The notes under the pieces are model-generated. The model had not been told where the DNA came from. It did not search any database and saw only the letters and a list, made by a program, of their open reading frames with translations. A stretch of DNA of 64,000 bases from positions 1 to 64,000 of the forward strand of contig DBFL01000056.1 of the NCBI GenBank assembly GCA_002294285.1, in the 5' to 3' direction. The stretch's first letter is position 1; every line of letters begins with the position of its first letter. Origin of the DNA: Candidatus Neomicrothrix sp. UBA881 (GTDB lineage: Bacteria; Actinomycetota; Acidimicrobiia; Acidimicrobiales; MedAcidi-G1). The position numbers were made by a program, and so were the translations under genes. Below are positions 53,584 to 62,957 of this stretch, in pieces.

Positions 53584-55323
53584 TCATTCAGTTGGAGGTA
53601 AAACTTTTAGACCAAGCTCTGTCAGTCGTACATCTTCTATAGGCGATGGAGCGCTAGTAAGCGGGTCAGCACCTGATTGTGTTTTAGGAAAGGCAATCAC
53701 TTCACGAATGTTCTCCTCGCCGGCAAGAATAGCTGTTAACCGGTCTAGACCTACTGCAAAACCTGCGTGTGGAGGGGCTCCAAATTTGAATGCATCCAGC
53801 AGAAACCCAAATCGCCTCTCAGCTTCATCTGGTTCTATTCCCAATGTTGAAAAGATCAGCTTCTGGATGTCTTCTCTGTGAATTCTCACACTTCCTGAGC
53901 CGAGCTCCCAACCATTCAAAACTAAGTCATAGGCAAGGGAACGGACTCCTTCTGTTTGACCATTCTCTAGAAGACTTAGATCTTCTTCATGAGGCATCGT
54001 GAATGGGTGGTGAGAAGATGCGGGATTTCCATTTTCATCTGTTCCCTCAAACAATGGAAAATCAATAACCCATAGGAAATTGAACCCGCCTTCATTTATT
54101 GGTGGTCTGCCTATCTCTAATCTAAGCAAACCAAGAACATGACATACAGTGCTCCATTCATCAGCAACAAGCAACAAAAGATCACCTTCGTCAGCTTCCA
54201 TTTCCGACTTAAGAGAGTTTTTCTCATCTTCCGAAAAGAATTTGGTGATTGGGGAAACCATTTCAGAATTTTCTATTTTTATCCAAGCTAAACCTTTTGC
54301 TCCCCAATTCTGAGACTTGTCGGTTAACTCATCTAGTCGACCTCTTGAGTATTCTGCTCCTCCTGGGACGCGAATGCCTTTCACACATGGTGCTTGAAAT
54401 GCTCTGAATTCCGTATTTTTGAATAACTCGGTAAGTTCTATCAATTCAAGGCCGAATCTCACATCTGGCTTATCTGAACCAAAGCGTTCCATTGCCTCTT
54501 GCCATGAGATTGACGGGATGTTGTCTATCTTTACACCTGTGACAGTTTCGGTGGCCCTAGAAACCGCTGATGAAACTATATTGCGAATATCTTCTCCATT
54601 AACGAAACTAGCTTCTATATCCAGTTGCATGAACTCGTATTGTCTGTCAGCTCTAAGGTCTTCATCTCGAAGGCATCTCGCTATCTGGTAGTACCTGTCG
54701 ACACCTCCTAGCATGCAAAGCTGTTTAAAAATTTGAGGACTTTGAGGCAAAGCGTAGAAAGATCCCAGCTCTTTACGGGACGGGACCACAAAGTCTCTAG
54801 CCCCCTCAGGAGTGCTAGCAACTAGCATCGGAGTTTCAACTTCAACAAATCCTTGTTCTTTCATTGCTTCTCGCAGGGAACTATTCACTTGGGCTCTGAG
54901 TTGCAAATTGTTTTGCAGTCGATCCCTCCTAAGGTCCACGTAACGATGTCTGAGTCTTAAAACTTCATCTACTTCTGTTCTGTCGTCTATTGGGAAAGGT
55001 GGTGGTTCTGACGCAGCTAAAACAGACACTTCTAAGCCTTCCACCTCTATACCACCCGTTTCTAGAGATTCATTTATTGTTTCTGAAGGTCTTTCTCTAA
55101 CTTTTCCTTTGACCTGTAGCACATACTCCGCACGCAAATCGGCTGCTCCTTGGACTACAACTTGAATAACGCCACTTCGGTCGCGTAAATCTATAAAAGC
55201 TAAGTGCTCACCATGTTCTCTTCGTCGGTCAACCCAGCCACACAGCGTTACTTCTTTTCCTATATCTTCAGGTCTCAGATCTCCACATCTGTGCGTTCTC
55301 ATAGAAGTTTCGTAGTTTGTCAT
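53584..55323 (-). CDS. aspS: aspartyl-tRNA synthetase, bacterial type
   Basis: A class IIb synthetase. The OB-fold anticodon domain (CGWVDRRREHGEHLAFIDLR, ~residues 28-47), the catalytic motifs (motif 2 RCLRDEDLRADRQYEFMQLD; motif 3 near AGFAVGLDRL) and the bacteria-specific GAD insertion (~300-420) are present. 579 aa, normal. The His in RRREHGEH aligns with the residue linked to non-discriminating enzymes that also charge tRNA-Asn, so the cell may use GatCAB; this is an inference. ATG overlaps the hisS stop by four bases, with another ATG seven codons in. Confidence 0.96.
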   Translation of the reverse strand: MTNYETSMRTHRCGDLRPEDIGKEVTLCGWVDRRREHGEHLAFIDLRDRSGVIQVVVQGAADLRAEYVLQVKGKVRERPSETINESLETGGIEVEGLEVSVLAASEPPPFPIDDRTEVDEVLRLRHRYVDLRRDRLQNNLQLRAQVNSSLREAMKEQGFVEVETPMLVASTPEGARDFVVPSRKELGSFYALPQSPQIFKQLCMLGGVDRYYQIARCLRDEDLRADRQYEFMQLDIEASFVNGEDIRNIVSSAVSRATETVTGVKIDNIPSISWQEAMERFGSDKPDVRFGLELIELTELFKNTEFRAFQAPCVKGIRVPGGAEYSRGRLDELTDKSQNWGAKGLAWIKIENSEMVSPITKFFSEDEKNSLKSEMEADEGDLLLLVADEWSTVCHVLGLLRLEIGRPPINEGGFNFLWVIDFPLFEGTDENGNPASSHHPFTMPHEEDLSLLENGQTEGVRSLAYDLVLNGWELGSGSVRIHREDIQKLIFSTLGIEPDEAERRFGFLLDAFKFGAPPHAGFAVGLDRLTAILAGEENIREVIAFPKTQSGADPLTSAPSPIEDVRLTELGLKVLPPTE

Positions 55324-56579
55324 CTGAGCCTCTTCCTGAGATCGGCAATCATCAATTCTGAGGCAATTTCTTCCTGACCGTCTTCGCCTCTTAGATCTCG
55401 AATCGTAACAACTCCACTACGGACTTCATCATCTCCTATGATTACTGCAATTTTTGCCCCGCTTTTATCCGCAGCTTTCATCTGAGCTTTCATTGAACGG
55501 TTGTCAAAAGCTCGATCGACTTTAAATCCTTCCTGTCTCAGCTGATCTGCAACAACAAGCGCGTGTGAACCATCAGTTGCATCAACAACAAATATCTCTA
55601 ATAAATGTTTGGGCTCAGGAAAAGATTTTTCAGCATCACATGCCATCAAAGTTCTGTCCAAACCTAAAGCGAAACCGACCCCCGGTGTTTCTGGAGCTCC
55701 CATTTCTGCCGCTAAACCGTCGTAACGACCTCCACCTCCTATCGCATCCTGAGCGGCATCGATACTTTCTGAGATGAATTCAAACGTTGTTTTGAGATAG
55801 TAATCAAGACCTCTAACAAGTTTTGGTTCCACCGAATAAGGTATTCCCAACTTTTCCAAACCTTCTTGCACCTTGATGAAATGATCGTTTGCTTCGTCGG
55901 ACAAATGATCAAGAATACTGGGGGCTTCCGCTATTACTTGGGCATCTTCATCACGTTTTGAATCTAAAACTCGTAATGGGTTCGCAACAAAAGTGTCTTG
56001 GGATTCTTTGGAAAGATCGCCTTTTTGATTTGCAAAGTATTCGCTTAAAGCTTCTATATACCTGGATCTGTCATTCGCTGTTCCCATTGAATTCAACAAG
56101 AGGTTTACATTCTTGAGACCTAGGGCCTCATAAAATCGCCATGCTACGGAGATCACTTCAACATCTAAATACGGATCCTCTGAACCAAGGGCTTCCATCC
56201 CTACTTGATCAAATTGTCTGTATCTTCCTCTCTGTGCTCGTTCATAACGGAAGTTTGGTCCTGCATACCAAACTTTCCATGGTAAAGGTGGGCGATTCTC
56301 TGCATAGGATCGAACAATTGACGCTGTTTGTTCTGGGCGTAAAGCTATTTGTCTTCCACCTTTATCTTCAAAGTCATACATTTCTTTTCTGACGACGTCA
56401 GTCCCATCACCAAGACGTTGAAAAACCTCTATGTGTTCAAACATTGGAAGCACTATTTCTTCGTAACCAGCGCTACTAGAAATTTCAGCAAATAAGTTTA
56501 TGAATGAACGTCTTCTTTCAGAATCTGGCCAAACCAAGTCTCTAGTGCCTTTGGGGGCACGATATAACGAATCCTTCAC
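55320..56579 (-). CDS. hisS: histidyl-tRNA synthetase
   Basis: A class II synthetase charging tRNA-His. N-terminal RAPKGTRDLVWPDSERR, motif 2 region FRYERAQRGRYRQFDQVG, histidine motifs LVRGLDYYLKTTFEFIS and the GGGRYDGL segment, and a C-terminal anticodon domain (~330-419). 419 aa, normal. It stands between rel and aspS, the conserved actinobacterial rel-hisS-aspS order. Confidence 0.97.
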   Translation of the reverse strand: MKDSLYRAPKGTRDLVWPDSERRRSFINLFAEISSSAGYEEIVLPMFEHIEVFQRLGDGTDVVRKEMYDFEDKGGRQIALRPEQTASIVRSYAENRPPLPWKVWYAGPNFRYERAQRGRYRQFDQVGMEALGSEDPYLDVEVISVAWRFYEALGLKNVNLLLNSMGTANDRSRYIEALSEYFANQKGDLSKESQDTFVANPLRVLDSKRDEDAQVIAEAPSILDHLSDEANDHFIKVQEGLEKLGIPYSVEPKLVRGLDYYLKTTFEFISESIDAAQDAIGGGGRYDGLAAEMGAPETPGVGFALGLDRTLMACDAEKSFPEPKHLLEIFVVDATDGSHALVVADQLRQEGFKVDRAFDNRSMKAQMKAADKSGAKIAVIIGDDEVRSGVVTIRDLRGEDGQEEIASELMIADLRKRLR

Positions 56580-56603
56580 AAGAACGAGGTTACTATTTTT
56601 AAG

Positions 56604-58850
56604 CTAGTTGTCAGTGCTACTTTTAATTTGTTGTTCATCTCCCCCCGGAACAACTCGATATATATCGTAAACAGAGTCGATTTCACGTATCACATACATG
56701 AGTCTATTTAAATGTGTTGGATCGCTAATTTCGAAATCAAATCTCATTCGAGCCACCCGGTCAGATATATTCGTTGACGTTTCAACTCCAATGACATTCA
56801 CTTGGTTTTCTGACATTACATCACCGATATCTCTTAATAATCCTGGACGATCAAGCGCTTTTATCTCAACAGATGCGACAAAGTAGCCATCTGAATGCTC
56901 ATCCCATTCAACCTCTATTAGTCGATCTGGTTGATCGTTGGAGAGCGAAGAAGCGTTTGCACAATCATTTCTATGCACTGACACGCCACGACCTTTTGTC
57001 ACGAAACCAATAATTTCATCTGGTGGAACCGGAGTGCAACATCTCGATAAGCGAATCATAAGGTCACTGAAACCTTCCACATGCACGCCTACTTTCGTTG
57101 AGTCTCTGCGCTCTCTGTGTGGATGGAAAACAGTTGCTTGTTCGTTGTAACGTTCTGGTTCTAGATCATCCAAAACTTTTTCAATTTTTCCAATTACTGA
57201 GCGTGCTGAAACATGATGCTCTCCAATCGCCGCAAATAAAGAATCAAGATCTGCATAATTCAGATCGTCAACTACCGCAGCCAATGTTTCACCATCCAAT
57301 GTTTCTTTTACAGGTAAATCAGCTCTGCGCAATTCGCGCACAAGATCGTCATGTCCTGCATCAATCGCTTCACTTCGTCTTTCTTGTGAGTACCATTGTC
57401 TTATTTTGCTAGCCGACCTATGTGATGCCACGAACTGTAGCCAGTCTTTGCTTGGGGCTGCCTCGCTCTGTTTCGATGTAACTATTTCAACTGTTTGTCC
57501 AGAAACAAGTCTGGTCTCTAAAGGCACCAACCTTCCTTCTACTTTTGCACCCACACATCTATGCCCGACCTCTGTGTGTATGGAATATGCAAAATCAACG
57601 GGTGTGGAACCAATTGGTAAAGTTACAACATCTCCTTTTGGGGTAAAAATGTAAACCTCGTCTTGTTCAAGGTCAGTTTTAAGATTGGCCATAAAGGTAA
57701 TAGGATCAGCGGTTTCTTCCTGCCATTCAACCATCCGTCCCAGCCACTCCATTTCATCTGAAGGACTTTTGATTTTGTAATCCCAATGCGAAGCGACACC
57801 AAACTCAGCACGTTGATGCATTTCTTTGGTTCGAATCTGGAATTCTGCTTGTTTTGCCTGAGGCCCTATAACTGTGGTGTGTAAGGATTGATAAAGATTA
57901 AATTTGGGCATTGCGATGTAATCCTTGAAACGTCCTTGTACAGGTTTCCATGTTGCATGAATAGTTCCAAGAGCTGCATAGCAGTCCCTTACGTTTTCGA
58001 CAATCACCCTTATTCCCACGAGGTCATAAATTTCATCGAATGGTCTCCCTTTAACGATCATTTTCTCGTAAATGCTCCAAAGGTGTTTAGGTCTTCCTGA
58101 AACATCTGCCTTGATACCCATTTCACTAAACCGTTCTTTTACGTTTGCTACTAATTGCGTCAGGTACATGTCCCTCTCTGGAGAACGATCTTGAACCATT
58201 TGGGCAATTTCGCTGTATCGCTTTGGGTGAAGTGTTGCCAGAGAAAGGTCCTCTAGCTGAACTTTGACGTCTTGCATGCCTAATCGATTTGCTAGCGGAG
58301 CATATATATCAAGAGTTTCTTTTGCAGTTCTCTCCTGTTTGAATTCTGGCAAAGCAGCGAGAGTTCTCATGTTATGCAAACGGTCAGCTAGTTTTATTAC
58401 CAGCACCCTCAAATCTTTTGCTACAGCTACAAGCATTTTTCTCATGCTTGCAGCTTGCTGATCTTCTCTCGAGTCGAAATTGATCCTGTCTAATTTTGTA
58501 ACACCATCGACGATGCTCGCTACTTCAGCCCCAAAGTCCCTTTCAAGGTCACTGAGATCTATTTCTGTATCTTCAATCGAGTCGTGTAATAATGCCGCCC
58601 CTATTGTTACATCGTCAAGACCCTGGCTGGCCACAATAGTGGCGACAGCAAGAGGGTGATGAACATATGGTTCTCCAGACTTACGGGTTTGCCCTTCATG
58701 TGCCTGAAGAGCTGTCTTGTATGCACGTTCTATAAGATCAACATTTCCTTTTGGGTGTCGTTCGAGGAAAACATCAATTAAAGCAGAGGTTTCGTCACTT
58801 TTTCCTGAAGCTCGACGACGCCACGGGACAACTCTACGTGTCGCCACCAT
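56604..58850 (-). CDS. rel: bifunctional (p)ppGpp synthetase/hydrolase Rel
   Basis: The stringent-response enzyme. The hydrolase domain has an intact HD motif (H89-D90) and ED (E93-D94) in LLHDSIEDTE. The synthetase domain has GRPKHLWSIYEKM, the RFKD form that marks bifunctional enzymes, and FNLYQSLHTTVIGPQ. TGS (~405-465, IYVFTPKG-like VYIFTPKGDVVTLP), a zinc-finger/helical region with RCCTPVPPDEIIGF, and ACT (~665-735) follow. 748 aa, normal for a single RSH of actinobacteria. It starts one base after secF ends. Confidence 0.96.
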   Translation of the reverse strand: MVATRRVVPWRRRASGKSDETSALIDVFLERHPKGNVDLIERAYKTALQAHEGQTRKSGEPYVHHPLAVATIVASQGLDDVTIGAALLHDSIEDTEIDLSDLERDFGAEVASIVDGVTKLDRINFDSREDQQAASMRKMLVAVAKDLRVLVIKLADRLHNMRTLAALPEFKQERTAKETLDIYAPLANRLGMQDVKVQLEDLSLATLHPKRYSEIAQMVQDRSPERDMYLTQLVANVKERFSEMGIKADVSGRPKHLWSIYEKMIVKGRPFDEIYDLVGIRVIVENVRDCYAALGTIHATWKPVQGRFKDYIAMPKFNLYQSLHTTVIGPQAKQAEFQIRTKEMHQRAEFGVASHWDYKIKSPSDEMEWLGRMVEWQEETADPITFMANLKTDLEQDEVYIFTPKGDVVTLPIGSTPVDFAYSIHTEVGHRCVGAKVEGRLVPLETRLVSGQTVEIVTSKQSEAAPSKDWLQFVASHRSASKIRQWYSQERRSEAIDAGHDDLVRELRRADLPVKETLDGETLAAVVDDLNYADLDSLFAAIGEHHVSARSVIGKIEKVLDDLEPERYNEQATVFHPHRERRDSTKVGVHVEGFSDLMIRLSRCCTPVPPDEIIGFVTKGRGVSVHRNDCANASSLSNDQPDRLIEVEWDEHSDGYFVASVEIKALDRPGLLRDIGDVMSENQVNVIGVETSTNISDRVARMRFDFEISDPTHLNRLMYVIREIDSVYDIYRVVPGGDEQQIKSSTDN

Positions 58851-59954
58851 TTAACGACGCTTCTTTCGAGGCCGAGGAGCAATTGAGCCTGGTCTTTGCA
58901 CTGAAGCGGCACCTCCACGGGCGGGGCCACGGACTCCTTCAATTCTTTCGGTTTTCTTTGTTTCGAGAGGCTTCAGAGCCTCTTTCCTATCGATTCTTCG
59001 AATGGAAGATGTATTTATTCCTTTTTGTTCTAATCTTTTTCTTACTTGTTCCCATCTGGATTCTCTCTCTTTAAGAAGTGCGACTAATGAAGCTGCCAGA
59101 AAAATAGAAGAATAAGAGCCGACTATTATCCCTACCAACAAGGCAACACTGAACTCTTGCAAAGTCGTCGCACCCATTATTAACGAACCGATTATAAGAA
59201 GTGAAAGCACTGGCAAGGCTGAAGAAATACTTGTATTCACTGAACGCATCGCTACTCGATTAAGAGCGAGATTCATCATTTCTGTATATGAGTATTTCTC
59301 AGTCGCTCCTAACCTTCCAATGATCTCTCTTACCTTGTCATATACGACGATCGTGTCATAAAGGGAATATCCCATAATCGTCAAAAAAGCGACCACAGTG
59401 GCTGGTGTTATTTCAAATTGAAAAATCGAATAGACGCCAACGCTGATAATTATGTCGTGAATCACTGCAACAAGCGCCCCAAGCGCCATCTTCCATTCAA
59501 GTCGAATTGTCAGATACAAGGCCACTACGACGAAAAATACAAGTAATGCTTTTGTCGCTTTGTCTGTTACATCTGATCCCCAGGTTGGTCCCACTTGTTC
59601 AAAAGTTTCAACTTCTCCTATTTGATTTTCGAGCAATTCTCTAAGCTCGCCTGCTTTTTGAGGATTGTCTATATCAGACCTGATTCTTATTATGTCGGTT
59701 CCAACTTTCTGGACCCTCGAGTCAGACGCTCCGACGGTTGCAAGAACTTCTCTCGTGTCCGAAACTGTTACTTCAGCAGCACGAACCTCATAAGAAGTCC
59801 CACCCTCAAAATCAAGTCCAAGATTAAGACCACGAAATCCGAATGAACCTATACCCATAGCCAAAACGATTATCGAGCAAATGAAAGCTTTCTTCCAAAG
59901 TTTCGGGAAGTTGACAGGGTTTTCCCCCATATAAAGACTCTTCAAAGTTTTCAT
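58851..59954 (-). CDS. secF: protein translocase subunit SecF
   Basis: A membrane protein that with SecD uses the proton gradient to aid late steps of Sec export. Six membrane segments are expected; the first is at ~28-45. The conserved GLDFEGGTSYEVRA follows it, and LTIMGYSLYDTIVVYDKVRE lies in the membrane core. The C-terminal ~50 residues are basic (Arg/Lys/Pro) and cytoplasmic. 367 aa, normal. It overlaps secD by four bases; rel follows without a gap. Confidence 0.96.
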   Translation of the reverse strand: MKTLKSLYMGENPVNFPKLWKKAFICSIIVLAMGIGSFGFRGLNLGLDFEGGTSYEVRAAEVTVSDTREVLATVGASDSRVQKVGTDIIRIRSDIDNPQKAGELRELLENQIGEVETFEQVGPTWGSDVTDKATKALLVFFVVVALYLTIRLEWKMALGALVAVIHDIIISVGVYSIFQFEITPATVVAFLTIMGYSLYDTIVVYDKVREIIGRLGATEKYSYTEMMNLALNRVAMRSVNTSISSALPVLSLLIIGSLIMGATTLQEFSVALLVGIIVGSYSSIFLAASLVALLKERESRWEQVRKRLEQKGINTSSIRRIDRKEALKPLETKKTERIEGVRGPARGGAASVQRPGSIAPRPRKKRR

Positions 59955-61465
59955 ACGGTTTCCACCTGTGTGGGATTTGTCCTATTTCTTGCTTCTGTTA
60001 TGGAGCCAATTGCTGGTAAGCCGAATCTTTTAGGATGATTGGCAAACCAATTGGTTCTTGCCAAAACCTTGACTATTGGACCCATGAAAAAATACGTTGC
60101 AACTAGATCAAGTAAAGTTGCTAGTCCCAGATAGAAAGCAAAACCTTTTACTGCTCCAACTGTTAGCCACCAAAGTAAAACTGCACCTATCAGTGAAGCG
60201 ACGTCAGCTTTTACTATTGTGGAAAAAGCTATTGGAAATGCTCGATCTACTGATGAACGTGCTGTTCTTCCGTCGAGAACATCTTCTTTTAAGTGTTCGA
60301 AATAAACTATGTTCGAATCGACTGAGACACCTATGGAAACAATTATTCCTGTTATTCCTGCAAGAGTAAGCGCTAGACCTTCTTGGGTTCCTAAATGAGA
60401 AATTATGGCCCAAAGTAATGCACCTGAAATTAACAAACTAGAAAGAGCAACTAAACCAAGAATCCTGTAATAGGCCAACATGAAAATAGCTACGAGAACT
60501 AATCCAATTATCCCTGCTTTGATTCCCGCGTCAAGGGAGTCTTCTCCTATCGTTGCCGAAACCAGCTGAGTGTTCTCTGCTTCCAATTCAACTGGCAGGG
60601 AGCCGTATCGAAGTGCTAAGGCGACATTTTCGGCTTCTTCTTTTTCATATCCTCCGGTTATTACAATTGCGTCTCTTTGAAATTCAGGTGCTCTAATTTG
60701 CGGTGCTGTAATAATCTTGCCATCAAGAACAATAGCTAAGCGACCATTAGTAAATCCCGGAAGAGTCGGACATAAATCTGACCCTACATAGCATTGAGCT
60801 GAAATTGAGTTAAAAGCTTGTATGCCATTCTGAGCGTTTTTAAGAACAAGACTTATTTGCCATTGGTAGTCATAAAAGTCTGCTCCTGCATCACTAAGCC
60901 CATCTCCTGTAAGAACGCTTGGGGCTAGAAGGTAGTTTGCTCCCGGGTCATCTTGTGAATTTAAAATGACGAAATTCTCAGCCAAGTCTGACTCCTTTGG
61001 GGTTAGACCATCAGCACCTGTAACTGGTTTTATGTCCCCACTTATCGCTCCAGCGCATGAAGCAAATGGGGAAGCGGTGTAATTGTCACCTTCACTTGCT
61101 GAATAGCCGTTTGAGGCGGAAGGTAGAACATCGCAAACAGGTCTGAAACGCATTTCGGCTGTTGTGCCCACCAATTGAAGAGCTCTATCTTGATCCTTTA
61201 CACCTGGGAGCGACACCATCACTCCGCCTTCTATGCGTGATATCTCTGGTTCAGCTACTCCTAAACCGTCTACTCGGTTGCGGATTATTTCTACTGTCTG
61301 GTCGAGCATGATTTCGTCAGCAGGTTGAGTAGCAATAAGTCTGACTGAAACTCCCCCTTGGAGGTCTAGGCCTAGTAAAGGCTCATTCTTCCACAGAACC
61401 GTCCCAACAATTGAAATGATGGTTAAGGAAACGATTCCTATTAGAAAAGTTAATTGCCGTCGCAT
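59951..61465 (-). CDS. secD: protein translocase subunit SecD
   Basis: Partner of SecF. An N-terminal membrane segment (~5-25) is followed by LLGLDLQGGVSVRLIATQP, a large extracytoplasmic domain (~35-315) and five membrane segments (~320-475). These contain the conserved ITGIIVSIGVSVDSNIVYFE, whose Asp is needed for proton coupling. 504 aa, normal for Gram-positives. It follows yajC by 20 bp. Confidence 0.96.
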   Translation of the reverse strand: MRRQLTFLIGIVSLTIISIVGTVLWKNEPLLGLDLQGGVSVRLIATQPADEIMLDQTVEIIRNRVDGLGVAEPEISRIEGGVMVSLPGVKDQDRALQLVGTTAEMRFRPVCDVLPSASNGYSASEGDNYTASPFASCAGAISGDIKPVTGADGLTPKESDLAENFVILNSQDDPGANYLLAPSVLTGDGLSDAGADFYDYQWQISLVLKNAQNGIQAFNSISAQCYVGSDLCPTLPGFTNGRLAIVLDGKIITAPQIRAPEFQRDAIVITGGYEKEEAENVALALRYGSLPVELEAENTQLVSATIGEDSLDAGIKAGIIGLVLVAIFMLAYYRILGLVALSSLLISGALLWAIISHLGTQEGLALTLAGITGIIVSIGVSVDSNIVYFEHLKEDVLDGRTARSSVDRAFPIAFSTIVKADVASLIGAVLLWWLTVGAVKGFAFYLGLATLLDLVATYFFMGPIVKVLARTNWFANHPKRFGLPAIGSITEARNRTNPTQVETV

Positions 61466-61485
61466 AAAGAGTTTTCTTGATTAAA

Positions 61486-61767
61486 TCAATCTTCTATCGG
61501 GCTCTCACCTAGATCTGTTTGAAATTTTCTTTCAACAGCTGTCCTGAGGACTTTCAATTCAAGGTCTTGAGCGACTTCTAGCCATATCACTCCGCTTTCT
61601 TCTTCAACCTCTTTGACTACTCCATGGATTCCTGAATTAAGCAACACTTCATCTCCAGGTGCTAGGGAACGCACCAAAGCCTGTTGTTCCTTAACACGTT
61701 TTTGTTGTGGACGTATAAGAAACAGATACATCAACAACATGATTACTATGAGTGGCAAAAATGACAT
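61486..61767 (-). CDS. yajC: preprotein translocase accessory protein YajC
   Basis: A small membrane protein associated with SecDF. One N-terminal membrane segment (~residues 3-19) is followed by RPQQKRVKEQQALVRSLAPGDEVLLNSGIHG, of which the conserved part is LAPGDEV and a Gly-rich turn. 93 aa, normal. It heads the yajC-secD-secF unit. The 80-bp gap to tgt (61768-61847) may hold a promoter, but I see no clear one. Confidence 0.94.
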   Translation of the reverse strand: MSFLPLIVIMLLMYLFLIRPQQKRVKEQQALVRSLAPGDEVLLNSGIHGVVKEVEEESGVIWLEVAQDLELKVLRTAVERKFQTDLGESPIED

Positions 61768-61847
61768 TTGAGCTCGCTATTTTTAGGGGATACTTACACT
61801 TGATAGCTTACGCTGTGTCTGGTTATTAAGGTTCGAACTTTTTGACT

Positions 61848-62957
61848 TCAAGCCCAAATATCTAACGTTTCTTTTCGAAATTCATTAAATTTGTTTTCAT
61901 TTATCGCTTTTCTGATGTTTTCTACAAAGTTGAAAAGCCATGCAAGATTGTGCAAAGTCAGAATACGCGCTCCGGTCGGCTCATCTGTAGCCATCAGATG
62001 CCTCAAGTACGATCTGGACCAGTGATTGGCTGGACTCTCAGGAAATCCTGGGTCAAGTGGTCGGTCGTCTGCAGCGAACTTAGCGTTCCCGATATTTATT
62101 CGTCCTTCTGAAGTTAATACAGTTCCATGTCGAGCTAATCGGGTAGGGAGAACACAATCAAACATATCTATGCCTCTCTCTATGACTGAGATTAAACCGA
62201 CTGGATCGCCTAAACCCATGAAATATCTGGGTTGATCATGAGGAAGCAACTCCGACACTGCGGAGACTGAGTCAAGCATCTCATTTCTTCCTTCACCTAC
62301 ACTCAAACCTCCAATCGCATAACCGTCAAAACCTGTCTCTAAGGTTCTTTCAGCGCTTTCAATTCGCAACGATTGACTTACACCACCTTGCACTATTCCA
62401 AACTGACTTTGTCGGGAAGGAGCATCGTCGTGGTTCAAAAAAGTTTCTCTCCCTCTCTTTCCCCACGCTGCAGTCATTTCGACTGATTCCCTTATAGTCT
62501 CCTCGGGTGCCGGCAAAGCAGGACAAATATCTAAAACCATCTGTATATCAGCACCAAGATCAGCTTGTATCTCAGCTGAAGTCTCAGGCGTCAGTTTGTG
62601 ATATGAACCGTCATAAACAGAGCGAAATGTTGCCCCTTCGGCGTCGATTTTTGGGTCAAGAGAAAATATCTGATACCCACCTGAGTCTGTCAGTGTCAAA
62701 CCTTTCCAATTTGCGAATGAAGCAATACCTCCAGCATTTTTCACTATTTCTGCACCTGGACGAAGCATGAGATGGTACGTGTTTGCTAACACGACTTGGG
62801 CTCCCAATTCTGTTAAGTCCAGTGAGGACAAATGTCTGACTGATCCTCTGGTACCCACCGGCATGAAACAAGGTGTTTTAAATGAGCCCGTTGCAAGTTT
62901 GACTGTGCCTGTTCTGGCTTGTCCATCCTTGTTTTCTATTTCAAAATCAGCTCTCAT
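61848..62957 (-). CDS. tgt: tRNA-guanine transglycosylase lacking the zinc cysteines
   Basis: It exchanges G34 of Asp, Asn, His and Tyr tRNAs for preQ1 in queuosine synthesis. Catalytic motifs are intact: LTDSGGYQIFSL (general Asp), GIVQGG, AIGGLSVGEGR and the nucleophile Asp in FDCVLPTRLARHG. The structural zinc site is not: where the family has CxCxxC, this protein has F305, E307 and A310 in LDPGFPESPANHWSRSYLRH, although the fourth ligand His in LTLHNLAWL remains. 369 aa, normal. Its start overlaps the queA stop by 11 bases, the conserved queA-tgt pair. Confidence 0.93.
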   Translation of the reverse strand: MRADFEIENKDGQARTGTVKLATGSFKTPCFMPVGTRGSVRHLSSLDLTELGAQVVLANTYHLMLRPGAEIVKNAGGIASFANWKGLTLTDSGGYQIFSLDPKIDAEGATFRSVYDGSYHKLTPETSAEIQADLGADIQMVLDICPALPAPEETIRESVEMTAAWGKRGRETFLNHDDAPSRQSQFGIVQGGVSQSLRIESAERTLETGFDGYAIGGLSVGEGRNEMLDSVSAVSELLPHDQPRYFMGLGDPVGLISVIERGIDMFDCVLPTRLARHGTVLTSEGRINIGNAKFAADDRPLDPGFPESPANHWSRSYLRHLMATDEPTGARILTLHNLAWLFNFVENIRKAINENKFNEFRKETLDIWA

